DNA of 11,703 nucleotides from Clostridia bacterium (GTDB lineage: Bacteria; Bacillota; Peptococcia; Peptococcales; SKKY01): NCBI GenBank assembly GCA_007123515.1, contig SKKY01000108.1, positions 1 through 11,703 of the forward strand, given 5' to 3'. The position numbers and the translations under genes were made by a program. The notes beneath the pieces are model-generated. The model was not told where the DNA came from and made no database searches. It was given only the letters and a program-made list of their open reading frames with translations. Below, piece after piece: positions 4,821 through 11,703 of this stretch. Each line of letters begins with the position of its first letter. The first letter of the stretch is position 1.

Positions 4821-5717
4821 ATGAAAAACAAAGTGCAATTATGTTGCCTTATAATTTTTTTGATGGTTATTATTAGCGGTTGCCAAAATGCTGATCGTGC
4901 TTTGAGTCAACCTGATGTATCCGAGCAAGAGACACCATTGATTCGCCTTTCTTATGTTGATTGGTCTTCAGAAGTTGCCAGTACTCATGTGATGCAGGCA
5001 GTAATCAAAGAATATTTAGGATATGAATGCGATGTTTTATCCGTTCCGGCAAGATCTATGTGGGAGTCGGTTGCTGCTGGTGATCAGGATGCTATGTTTG
5101 GTGCATGGTTGCCTTCGCTTCAAAAAAGATACTATGAAGAAAATAAGGGTAAAATCATAAATCTTGGTCCTAATCTTGAAGGTGCGGTGATGGGGATTGC
5201 TGTTCCATCCTACGTTTCTATTACTTCTCTTGAAGAAATTGAGGCCTTTAGTCAAAAATTTGAGAACCGAATTATCGGTATTGATCCCGGAGCAGGAATT
5301 ATGAGCAGTGCCGGGGAAATGTTAGATACATATCAAATGCAGAACCTAACTCTTACTTCCGGAAGTGAGGAAACGATGGTTTCTGCTTTGGAAAGAGCCA
5401 TTGAAGAAGAGCGTTGGATAGCCATTACCGCATGGACTCCACATTGGAAATTTGCTAAATGGGACTTGAAGTATCTAGAAGATCCGCAAGGGATTTTTGG
5501 TTCAGAAGAACATATTGCCACCATTGTTAGAATGGATTTGGAAGAAGATTATCCGGATGTATATCATTTGTTTGATAATTTTTACTGGCAGCCAGAAGAT
5601 ATGGAACAAGTGATGCTTTGGATTGTTGAGGATGAGATGGACCCCTCTGAGGCAGCGCAGCGATGGATCTCAGAAAATGAAGATATCGTAAAAGAATGGA
5701 TTAATACACTTAAATAA
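4821..5717 (+). CDS. Glycine betaine/choline-type substrate-binding lipoprotein (OpuAC family)
   Basis: The 298-residue precursor has a lipoprotein signal: basic MKNK, a hydrophobic core and the lipobox I-S-G-C with C21 as the lipidated Cys. The mature part matches OpuAC/ProX-like binding proteins: SYVDW (W48), the W-E-S-V-A-A-G-D-Q-D-A-M-F-G-A-W96-L-P block, GIDPGAG (153-159), and W205-T-P-H-W209 with KFAKWDLKYLEDP. These Trp residues are placed as in the aromatic cage that holds trimethylammonium ligands, so glycine betaine, choline, carnitine or proline betaine are likely ligands. The ATG at 4821 is chosen for the signal peptide; in-frame codons upstream overlap the promoter. No permease or ATPase gene adjoins it. 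The diguanylate cyclase gene starts 15 bases downstream, suggesting the lipoprotein acts as its ligand receptor. Confidence 0.9.
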   Translation: MKNKVQLCCLIIFLMVIISGCQNADRALSQPDVSEQETPLIRLSYVDWSSEVASTHVMQAVIKEYLGYECDVLSVPARSMWESVAAGDQDAMFGAWLPSLQKRYYEENKGKIINLGPNLEGAVMGIAVPSYVSITSLEEIEAFSQKFENRIIGIDPGAGIMSSAGEMLDTYQMQNLTLTSGSEETMVSALERAIEEERWIAITAWTPHWKFAKWDLKYLEDPQGIFGSEEHIATIVRMDLEEDYPDVYHLFDNFYWQPEDMEQVMLWIVEDEMDPSEAAQRWISENEDIVKEWINTLK

Positions 5718-5732
5718 TAGAAAGGAATTACT

Positions 5733-6881
5733 ATGAAAATTAATCTGAAATTGCCTACAAGTGAAATTATCAGAGAAAATTTTTCAAATAAATGGTTTAT
5801 TGCTTCGGTTTTTATTACCATTCTGTTGATTATTTTATTGGTTTGGAGTCTGGTTAATTCTTATCAGACTCTAAAAAAGTTTGGGAGCGAAAACATTGTT
5901 TTAGAGAGATCAGTTGGGGAATTCCTCTACTATTCCAAAGCGCAGGAAACGGCTGCGCAAATGGCAGCAGCAACAGGGAATTTGCGCTGGCAGACAATAT
6001 ATAATGAGGAAAAAGGCAATTTGCAAGAAGCGATGCAACAGATTAAGAAAGTCGTTGATGAAAACCAGCTACCGATTCCCATTGGTAATATTGGGCAAAT
6101 CCTGTCCGAAATACAAGAAATAGAAGAGCGCTCCTTTGCTCTGGTTGGTCGGGGTAGCAACGAACAAGCGCTAGATTTGCTGGCTTCCTGGGAATACATA
6201 AAAGCCATGATAGAGTTGGAAGAATCGGTTGGCTTCTTGGCTGAAGGGATTAAAAATCATATTGACAGTCAGATTGCTCAAGAGGGACGGTTGATCACGT
6301 TACTACTGGCCATTGTCTTCATATCATTGCTAATATTAGCTATTTCTTGGACAGTATCGGTCAAAACATGGCAGATCAATTATGGAATTATCAAACGAAA
6401 AGAAGCCGAAATTGCGTATCTTACGTATCATGATTCTTTAACTGGTCTTCATAACCGAAGATTTTTTGAAGAAGCTGTCCGAAAGTTAAATACTAAAGAG
6501 CAAATGCCTTTGGGTTTGATCATTGGTGATGCAGATGGATTAAAATATGTTAATGATACTTATGGTCACCAAAAAGGAGATCAAATGCTGATGGAAATCG
6601 CATCCATTCTTAAAGGAGCACTTCGTCCAGCGGATATTATTTGCCGATGGGGTGGAGATGAATTTGCTGTGTTACTTCCCATGACGACGGAAGAAGAGGT
6701 TAAAAAAATCAAAAATGATATGATAAAAACGTTACATAATTCTGATTTTCAGGAGATCGATGTTAATGTATCGATGGGGTACGCGGTTAAGGAAAAAGAA
6801 AGTGAAAGCATTGATAAGATATTCACCATAGCAGAAACGTATATGTATGAGCATAAGAAAGACGCTAAACACAGCAGGTGA
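5733..6881 (+). CDS. Membrane diguanylate cyclase with extracytoplasmic helical sensor domain (GGDEF)
   Basis: The 382-residue protein makes cyclic di-GMP from two GTP. TM1 (about 21-43) and TM2 (about 187-209) flank an outside domain of ~145 residues that is predicted all-helical, with a TGNLRW motif at 81-86. I associate this motif with four-helix sensor domains of kinases and cyclases. A short helical linker leads to the GGDEF domain: D234-SLTGLHNRR, the metal-binding I-G-D266-A-D, and R-W-G-G-D-E-F with G307-G308-D309-E310-F311. All catalytic residues are present. The inhibitory I-site RxxD is also intact (R298-P-A-D301), so feedback inhibition by c-di-GMP is expected. AAAGGA (5721-5726) precedes the ATG. 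It is translated 15 bases after the betaine-binding lipoprotein and ends before the terminator at 6907. No EAL or HD-GYP phosphodiesterase is in the window. Confidence 0.93.
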   Translation: MKINLKLPTSEIIRENFSNKWFIASVFITILLIILLVWSLVNSYQTLKKFGSENIVLERSVGEFLYYSKAQETAAQMAAATGNLRWQTIYNEEKGNLQEAMQQIKKVVDENQLPIPIGNIGQILSEIQEIEERSFALVGRGSNEQALDLLASWEYIKAMIELEESVGFLAEGIKNHIDSQIAQEGRLITLLLAIVFISLLILAISWTVSVKTWQINYGIIKRKEAEIAYLTYHDSLTGLHNRRFFEEAVRKLNTKEQMPLGLIIGDADGLKYVNDTYGHQKGDQMLMEIASILKGALRPADIICRWGGDEFAVLLPMTTEEEVKKIKNDMIKTLHNSDFQEIDVNVSMGYAVKEKESESIDKIFTIAETYMYEHKKDAKHSR

Positions 6882-6906
6882 TCGCTATTTAGCTGATAGA
6901 AAAATA

Positions 6907-6952
6907 AGAGACTCTGTTTACTAGAAGGTAAACAGAGTCTCTCTCTTTTTTT
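6907..6952. terminator. Strong terminator between convergent operons, probably bidirectional
   Basis: A perfect 15-bp stem, 6907-6921 paired with 6928-6942, has the six-base loop TAGAAG. On the plus strand it is followed by CTCTTTTTTT, ending at 6952, and serves the diguanylate cyclase gene. On the minus strand it is followed by TTATTTTTC, which could also terminate the anti-sigma gene ending at 6967. Confidence 0.88.
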
Positions 6953-6966
6953 AGGAGGTTATTGGA

Positions 6967-8130
6967 TTATTGGTTTATGGCGACAATCATTTTGTTATCC
7001 GAGATGGGGCTTTCTTCTATTGTTACACGAATCTCGCTTCCCGGACTGATCGAATCAAATTCTTCCATAACTTCTTCATGGAGCATCAGAACAAGAAACT
7101 GACCATCCTGTGTAAATTCTGCGGATTGGTTATCAATTCGTCCTTCAAAGGTTACGGTAATGACTGATCCATCCTCTGGCGGACGGCTAACTTCCCGAGT
7201 GTCTTCATCCAAAGGAGCGGTAGTTTCATGGATGTTTGATCCTTTGGCAACTTCATAAGAGAAGATGCTGCGATCGATTGGAGGATTAATGGTAATGGAT
7301 TGGTACTCCCGGATAATCTGATCGCCATTGTTGTAATTGCTTTCGATTTTTAATGGCAAATTAGTAGAGGTATCAACCCACATTCTGTGATAAGGATCCT
7401 CAGCTGTATAACGGTATTGGTAAAGGTGTGAGTCTCTGCCGTTTAGCGTCTCCTCGCCAAGTTTTTCAATATCAATGGCACCTTCTAACTTATAGATGTG
7501 CGTTCCGATATGGTAATCTTCTAAAAAGTAGCTCATAAGTTCATCGCTCATATAGTCAACGATGAGATCTCCGTTTCCTTCACCATGGAAAGATACCATG
7601 GTATCTCCGCCGTCATATATTTTAGTGAAGGTCCTGGCATTGGTGATGGTGACGATTCGGAACATGTCTGGTTTTTTATAAGTGATCAGTCGCGTTTCTT
7701 CAAGCAAAACTTCCTGATCATTGCGTAACGAAAATTCCATCACACCTTCCAGACTACTGATTTCCTCATAGGATTGAATCATTGCATAAATGATATTGTG
7801 AGGTGACTCGGAACGGTTAAACTGGAACAGACCGGTCATAAGCAGGAGAAACACGGCGGCAACAGAGCTGGCCCGGAGAAAGTTTTTTCTAAAAAGAAGC
7901 GGTGTACTTTTAGAGGTTGCGGTTGCGGTTGTGGTTGACGGTTTCTCTTCGGGTACTTGTTTTAATCGTTTGACAGCTTTTACGGTTTCTAGTAAATCAT
8001 CTATCTCTTGAGCCTCGTCTGATGAAAGATCATAGTCATCCGGGCTAAGAGTTGGTTTCTTTTCCTGATTCAGCTTATCAATATATTCCGATAAAAGCTC
8101 TTCTTTTTTCTTTTGCTTATCATTATTCAT
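6967..8130 (-). CDS. Membrane anti-sigma factor with LolA/RseB-like extracytoplasmic domain
   Basis: The 387-residue protein has an acidic, helical N-terminal cytoplasmic part (1-60, LLSEYIDKLNQEKKP...), a Thr/Ser-rich linker, one membrane span (about 88-104), and a large outside region. Residues ~112-305 look like the LolA/RseB fold: YAMIQSYEEISSLEGVMEF, then YKKPDMFRI, and MWVDTSTNLPLKIE. A further ~65-residue beta-rich domain (321-387, VITVTFEGRIDNQS...) follows a Pro/Glu linker. Its start codon overlaps the sigma gene stop by eight bases, with AAGGAGG (8145-8139) inside the sigma gene; this coupling is typical of sigma/anti-sigma pairs. It should hold the ECF factor at the membrane until an envelope signal causes its release. 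No zinc-binding HxxxCxxC motif is present, so it is not a ZAS-type anti-sigma factor. The anti-sigma role is inferred from layout and topology. Confidence 0.82.
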   Translation of the reverse strand: MNNDKQKKKEELLSEYIDKLNQEKKPTLSPDDYDLSSDEAQEIDDLLETVKAVKRLKQVPEEKPSTTTATATSKSTPLLFRKNFLRASSVAAVFLLLMTGLFQFNRSESPHNIIYAMIQSYEEISSLEGVMEFSLRNDQEVLLEETRLITYKKPDMFRIVTITNARTFTKIYDGGDTMVSFHGEGNGDLIVDYMSDELMSYFLEDYHIGTHIYKLEGAIDIEKLGEETLNGRDSHLYQYRYTAEDPYHRMWVDTSTNLPLKIESNYNNGDQIIREYQSITINPPIDRSIFSYEVAKGSNIHETTAPLDEDTREVSRPPEDGSVITVTFEGRIDNQSAEFTQDGQFLVLMLHEEVMEEFDSISPGSEIRVTIEESPISDNKMIVAINQ

Positions 8131-8650
8131 ATGGATAGCCTCCTTTTCCCAACTCTTCTTTTAATTTTTTCAGGGCTCTGTACTGCATGCTTTTAATGGT
8201 TCCTTTCGGTTTGCCAGTTATTTTTGACACGTCTTCGACTGAATAGCCTTCAATGATGCGCAGGGAAATGATTCTGCGGCTGTCTTTGGGTAAACTTTGC
8301 AGAGCTTCTTTTAGAATTAAAGTTTGGTCGATGTTTTTCTGATCCGTAAGATTAATTTCCTCTTCGCTGACTTTATCTAAATGAATAACCTGGGGATGCC
8401 TTCCATTTTTTCGCCAGGTATCATACACAATGTTTTTAGCGGTTGTGTAAGTGTAGGAGGTCAGCTTATTTGAATCTAGTTCTTTGCGTTGTTCGCTCTT
8501 ATAGACTCTCCCAAAGACATCCTGGGTCAACTCTTTTGCTTCTTCGGCATTCTGAACCCGGTAGTAGATATAGTTATAGATTTTCTCCCAAAGATCTCTG
8601 TAGATTGATTCAAATAGGATATCTTCTTTTGATTGGGAAGATTGAGCCAT
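8123..8650 (-). CDS. ECF-type RNA polymerase sigma factor
   Basis: The 175-residue protein has the two-domain layout of ECF sigma factors. Region 2 spans about 15-82, with EEAKELTQDVFGRVY as region 2.2 and YTYTTAKNIVYDTWRK as 2.3/2.4. Region 4 spans about 115-167: LQSLPKDSRRIISLRIIEGY, followed by the helix-turn-helix V-E-D-V-S-K-I-T-G-K-P-K-G-T-I-K-S. It directs RNA polymerase to stress-type promoters. The ATG at 8650 is preferred to a GTG three codons upstream because GAGGTGA (8662-8656) lies five bases before it. A matching ECF promoter precedes it, so the gene probably controls itself. It overlaps the anti-sigma gene by eight bases. Which other genes it controls cannot be seen here. Confidence 0.93.
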   Translation of the reverse strand: MAQSSQSKEDILFESIYRDLWEKIYNYIYYRVQNAEEAKELTQDVFGRVYKSEQRKELDSNKLTSYTYTTAKNIVYDTWRKNGRHPQVIHLDKVSEEEINLTDQKNIDQTLILKEALQSLPKDSRRIISLRIIEGYSVEDVSKITGKPKGTIKSMQYRALKKLKEELGKGGYPYE

Positions 8651-8680
8651 AATGGTCACCTCACTTTCCTTTCACTTACT

Positions 8681-8708
8681 AAGACGAACTAAAATAGAAA
8701 GGGTTTCA
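8681..8708 (-). promoter_or_regulatory. Autoregulatory ECF sigma promoter
   Basis: On the minus strand TGAAAC (8708-8703) is separated by exactly 16 bases from CGTCTT (8686-8681). This matches the -35 TGAAAC and -10 CGTC consensus of the Bacillus SigM/SigX/SigW group. Transcription would begin near 8674, about 24 bases before the sigma start codon at 8650, leaving room for the ribosome site. Confidence 0.82.
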
Positions 8709-8724
8709 TTTTTTTAAAATATGT

Positions 8725-8760
8725 AAAAAAAGTGCTCTCTTACGCAAAAAGTAAGAGAGC
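8725..8760 (-). terminator. Rho-independent terminator of the DUF4153 gene
   Basis: Read on the minus strand, GCTCTCTTAC (8760-8751) pairs perfectly with GTAAGAGAGC (8743-8734) over 10 bp with a seven-base loop, then AC and seven T (8731-8725). It lies 21 bases after the DUF4153 stop and separates that gene from the sigma promoter. Confidence 0.87.
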
Positions 8761-8781
8761 AGAGATGTATTAACTAAAAAG

Positions 8782-10524
8782 CTATTTAACCCGAATCAGC
8801 AAATACATGGTTGCATTTTGTCTGGTCTCATTGGAAGATTTATCAATATGGAGATCCTGGATAATAGCGGTCAGTATCGCTTCATCGCTTTCTGCGCTGA
8901 AAGTGGCTATTTCCGGAGGAATCATGTTATTTGTGTCCTCAAAGTCCATGAAGAATTCAAAAATATCTTGTGTGTTAAAGCGTAGCAGTTCATTTTCAGG
9001 ATCTTCGTAAAGAACCAGCGTAACTTCTTGTTCGGCGTTGCGAATCTCTTCGATCGTATAGTCCAATTCACCTTTTGTAAAAGTAGTGACTATTCCTTCG
9101 GCTTCTTCCCTGTTAGACACTCTATATTGCGACAACATAAAATCGTAGCCTGAAATGGAAATCGGCTCTTGAGAATCAAGATTGACAAAAGTAAAGTCTC
9201 TCATGTGATCCGCTCTTTCATATTCGCTAAATCCAAAGGTATCACTAAAATCACGATAGTAGTTGAAGTCCTCTGGGAGCCATGAAATTCTTTCAATGTA
9301 TCCTAAATTTTGAAGATTGCGCATACCGGTTCGGATTCGATCCTTGTCTTCCTCGGAGATAGTTGCATCCGGCATAACGGTATCATCTGCAAGCATGTCG
9401 TTGCTGATAAGTGTCTCTTCTACAATCCGTAGTTGACTGTTGCGACTGATGGTAAACGCATCGGTCGGCGGAACAATTGAAACAATTGAAAAAGCGATTA
9501 AAAGAATGGCAACCAGTCCGTTTTTACGAAGTGGTACGATGCTTAAAATGACGCCGGTTGTTGCGGCGAAGACTCCATAAAGGATAGTGAAGTAGCGTCC
9601 CAGGGTGACTCCAGTATCTCCAAGACTAAGCACCGATGAAATAATCTGGAAAATAACGATGGGTACCAGAATTTTCGGGAAAATCTTTCGGTACAGGTTA
9701 GCAAACTTGTTAGAAAGAGAACTTGCCAGAATATAGACTAAGATAACGATGATTGAATAGCTGACCAACATGGGTTCAAGAAGATTATCGGTCCAGAACT
9801 GACCACCGATATTTAAGAAGATATAAATAAGTAAGATGACTGTAAAAACAGCAGTTAACGGAATAATGATATAGGAAATTAAAATTTCTAAAAATTTTGG
9901 AGTACTTGCTGCTTCGGCTATCTGTTCCTCACTTTCTTTATGATACAAAGGAACTAGAGATAAAAAGTATAAGGTGCCAAAAAGGGTGAATATGATATTG
10001 GCTGTATGAGCAATGGCTCTATATGAAACACGGAACAAGAGCTGATCAATGGCTCCGATAATTAAAGACATGCCCAGCATAATGACCAGTGAAAAGAATA
10101 AGGCGACAAAAAAGGACTTAAAAGAAATCATAAAGCTTTGATTAAAACTGGTCTTGTTTTTAAGTGAAGGAACAAGGATGAAGCTAATTAACAGAGCAAA
10201 AAGAGCGATCGATGTCCGGAGTCCGATCTCTACACTAAATTCGGGTGCTGCTGAAATGATGAAGTAATAACCTCCGGTTAGAAGAGCTGCAAGCGCCGAA
10301 AGAGCAATCCGATGATGCTGTTTTGTAAAAAAACGTTCAAAGATTGCCTGAGCTACAGCGCCAAGAAAAGCTCCGACTACGAAAGTAACGATGAACTTCT
10401 CATAATTAAGTGAGTAATCATTAATATTTAAAGCGTTGATGATGGCGGAAGCAGCTAAAAAAGCACTTGTTAGTGGATAGCGTCCGAGGGCATCAGTCAG
10501 GCCTTGTAATCGTTGCATTATCAT
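8782..10524 (-). CDS. DUF4153 polytopic membrane protein
   Basis: The ~580-residue protein has about eleven hydrophobic membrane spans in its first two thirds, separated by short loops, and ends with a soluble tail of roughly 210 residues rich in Asp and Glu. The layout and the pieces GRYPLTSAFLAA, FFVALFFSLVIMLG and YRKIFPKILVPIVIF fit the DUF4153 family, whose role is not known. The tail probably lies outside the cytoplasm, because it follows the last span after IVSIVPPTDAF; this orientation is a guess. The start is uncertain: ATG 10524 has no good ribosome site, a TTG at 10539 has AGAAAGAAG upstream, and a longer TTG start at 10584 overlaps possible -10 boxes. It begins about 96 bases after the ABC permease gene and may be co-transcribed with it. 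The family call is fairly sure, the function unknown. Confidence 0.78.
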   Translation of the reverse strand: MIMQRLQGLTDALGRYPLTSAFLAASAIINALNINDYSLNYEKFIVTFVVGAFLGAVAQAIFERFFTKQHHRIALSALAALLTGGYYFIISAAPEFSVEIGLRTSIALFALLISFILVPSLKNKTSFNQSFMISFKSFFVALFFSLVIMLGMSLIIGAIDQLLFRVSYRAIAHTANIIFTLFGTLYFLSLVPLYHKESEEQIAEAASTPKFLEILISYIIIPLTAVFTVILLIYIFLNIGGQFWTDNLLEPMLVSYSIIVILVYILASSLSNKFANLYRKIFPKILVPIVIFQIISSVLSLGDTGVTLGRYFTILYGVFAATTGVILSIVPLRKNGLVAILLIAFSIVSIVPPTDAFTISRNSQLRIVEETLISNDMLADDTVMPDATISEEDKDRIRTGMRNLQNLGYIERISWLPEDFNYYRDFSDTFGFSEYERADHMRDFTFVNLDSQEPISISGYDFMLSQYRVSNREEAEGIVTTFTKGELDYTIEEIRNAEQEVTLVLYEDPENELLRFNTQDIFEFFMDFEDTNNMIPPEIATFSAESDEAILTAIIQDLHIDKSSNETRQNATMYLLIRVK

Positions 10525-10572
10525 TTGTGTTTTACTCAAAGGTATCAACTTCTTTCTAAGATAGTGTGGTCT

Positions 10573-10589
10573 ATTATATATCAATTATA
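10573..10589 (-). promoter_or_regulatory. Possible -10 elements upstream of the DUF4153 gene
   Basis: Two perfect TATAAT hexamers on the minus strand (10589-10584 and 10578-10573) lie 50-65 bases before ATG 10524. No good -35 hexamer is found at 16-18 bases for either, so this is only suggestive of a separate promoter for the DUF4153 gene. Confidence 0.35.
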
Positions 10590-10620
10590 CACATTTCACG
10601 ATTAATAAAATAAAGACCCG

Positions 10621-11421
10621 TTATTTTGCCGGAGTTTTTCTCAGTATCATCCAGCCAATGCTCCACAAAATAAGAAGCATTAATAGAAGTTTTGGCAAGA
10701 GGATCCAAAGGCTAGAGTTCCCAACGAAAAACCATTCGATTGGAGAGTAGAATAGCCATTCTTTTAGATTATCAGGCAGAATAGTGGAAATGGTGATCAA
10801 TGCAACAAATCCTATAATGGTTGGAACTCCGCCAAAGCGGTAAAAAAGCGCTGCGATCAACATAAAAAAAGCGGACACTAAAGAAAAAGTTAAGCCTTGA
10901 AATATGAATGAAGTAAATGCATTCATAGTAAATGCGTAAAAGGGTTGGAAATTTAGTTGATGGAGTCCAATCATGGGTAAAATGACACTTTCTGCTGTAT
11001 ATGCCAGGGTGAAAATGGCGGCATTTACATAACCGATAAGCGTTAATGCAATTACTTGGGCGATAAAAAAAGCTCTTCTTGATGAACCGAGTCCAATTAA
11101 AAAACTGTAATTTTCTGGTTGAGAGATTAGTCCAATAATAATCGAAAAAATAATAATCGCCGGGAAAGCAGCAGCGGCTGTACTGACGGTTTTGTTATTT
11201 TGCATACCATCACCTTCTGGTCCTGTGCCAAGATGAATGGTTGTTTCGTTTACCTGTTCCGAATGATGGGAGATGAATAAACCAACGGTTGCATCGGTCG
11301 CCGTGTTGATAAAAAGGCTGAGAATCATAATTGTTAATAGAATTGCCCAAAAGATCAGAATGCCGGTCAGTGAGTTGTTTTTATGAAAAATCAGGTTTGA
11401 TTTAATACTATTTAGCATCAT
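10621..11421 (-). CDS. ABC-2-type transporter permease subunit
   Basis: The 266-residue membrane protein has about six spans: 17-39, ~79-99, two within 113-145, two within 164-214, and 234-260. A polar outside loop of ~40 residues lies between the first two (VNETTIHLGTGPEGDGMQNN). The charged G-S-S-R-R-A-F-F-I-A-Q segment (~112-121) after the second span is the place where ABC-2 permeases put the coupling helix that contacts the ATPase. GGGAGG (11432-11427) stands five bases before the ATG. The start overlaps the stop of the upstream gene by four bases (ATGA), typical of ATPase/permease gene pairs. Exported substrate unknown; such small two-gene exporters often handle peptides, antibiotics or envelope compounds. 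Family call is from topology and context. Confidence 0.72.
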   Translation of the reverse strand: MMLNSIKSNLIFHKNNSLTGILIFWAILLTIMILSLFINTATDATVGLFISHHSEQVNETTIHLGTGPEGDGMQNNKTVSTAAAAFPAIIIFSIIIGLISQPENYSFLIGLGSSRRAFFIAQVIALTLIGYVNAAIFTLAYTAESVILPMIGLHQLNFQPFYAFTMNAFTSFIFQGLTFSLVSAFFMLIAALFYRFGGVPTIIGFVALITISTILPDNLKEWLFYSPIEWFFVGNSSLWILLPKLLLMLLILWSIGWMILRKTPAK

Positions 11422-11703
11422 TTATTCCTCCCGTTTTTCTTATCGTGATCGTTGTTCTTCTCTTTTGAAAGATAGATAAAAAGTTTTTGTAAAGGGATGC
11501 TACTGATTTCGATCCCTTGTTTCTGCAAATGATCACGTTCATCGGAACTTAGATCAGCCAAAATTGCAGCAACCATGGAATTACCAAATATTTCTTCATG
11601 AAGGACTTCTTTATCGGATAACAAAGGCTCAAGTGTAATTTGGTTTCCTGATAAATATAGTGCTTTATTTCTTAATTCATCTGTTTCTGAAACTCTTGAA
11701 ATA
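11418..11703 (-). CDS. Probable ABC transporter ATP-binding protein, C-terminal part (5' end beyond window)
   Basis: The frame is open from the window edge to the TGA at 11420-11418, giving at least 94 C-terminal residues; the start and any Walker motifs lie outside. The visible part holds ALYLSGNQITLEPLL, a middle VAAILADLSSDERDHLQKQG, and GIEISSIPLQKLFIYLS before a highly charged tail of Lys, Asp and Asn. The closing I-P-L-Q-K-L-F-I-Y-L pattern resembles the end of ABC-2-type ATPases (…L.-.-.I-F-.-.L…). The four-base overlap with the permease gene supports the same reading. The ATPase identity is inferred from context and a weak pattern, not from catalytic motifs. Confidence 0.55.
   Translation of the reverse strand, partial: ISRVSETDELRNKALYLSGNQITLEPLLSDKEVLHEEIFGNSMVAAILADLSSDERDHLQKQGIEISSIPLQKLFIYLSKEKNNDHDKKNGRNK

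Noticed and set aside
5582..5821. Minus-strand ORF across the lipoprotein/cyclase junction
   Set aside because: It is antisense to two well-supported genes, has no ribosome site, and its composition shows no recognisable domain.
10607..10627. AAAATAA/TTATTTT stem after the ABC permease gene as a terminator
   Set aside because: The stem is made only of A-T pairs, overlaps the stop codon region and has no T-run after it; termination here is not supported.

Overview
The window reads as chromosomal DNA of a low-to-moderate G+C Gram-positive anaerobe, most likely a member of the Clostridia. This rests on strong AAGGAGG-type ribosome binding sites, meso-diaminopimelate dehydrogenase, a small [4Fe-4S] ferredoxin, a lipoprotein-anchored binding protein, and an ECF sigma factor with a TGAAAC-N16-CGTC type promoter as in Bacillus/Clostridium. 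The genus cannot be named from the sequence alone. No tRNA, rRNA or CRISPR array was seen.

Left part (1-1514): the first ~280 bases are the decayed end of an IS200/IS605-type insertion sequence on the minus strand. The first 21 codons of a tnpA-like gene run straight into an internal piece of a tnpB-like gene, preceded by a terminal-type hairpin. Next comes a minus-strand DUF427 gene, divergent from a plus-strand papain/C39-like cysteine peptidase homologue.

Middle left (1515-4742): a plus-strand cluster holds a 24-residue hydrophobic peptide with a good RBS, a single-cluster ferredoxin and a cyclase/kynurenine-formamidase family hydrolase. It converges, with a 30-bp coding overlap, on a minus-strand histone-deacetylase/acetylpolyamine-amidohydrolase family gene. 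That gene is divergent from ddh (meso-diaminopimelate dehydrogenase), whose upstream region carries three consecutive inverted repeats. ddh ends in a strong terminator whose T-run overlaps the -35 box of the next promoter.

Middle right (4821-6881): a two-gene operon encodes a glycine-betaine-type (OpuAC) binding lipoprotein and a membrane diguanylate cyclase with an extracytoplasmic helical sensor domain. No betaine permease or ATPase is nearby, so the pair looks like a ligand-sensing input to c-di-GMP rather than a transporter. A 15-bp-stem terminator closes the operon.

Right part (6967-11703, all minus strand): reading in the direction of transcription, the 3' end of a probable ABC ATPase gene overlaps an ABC-2-like permease gene (ATGA). 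Next come a DUF4153 polytopic membrane protein with its own terminator, then an ECF sigma factor and its membrane anti-sigma factor, which carries a LolA/RseB-like extracytoplasmic domain. The sigma gene is preceded by a canonical ECF promoter, predicting autoregulation. The right part therefore looks devoted to cell-envelope sensing and stress response.
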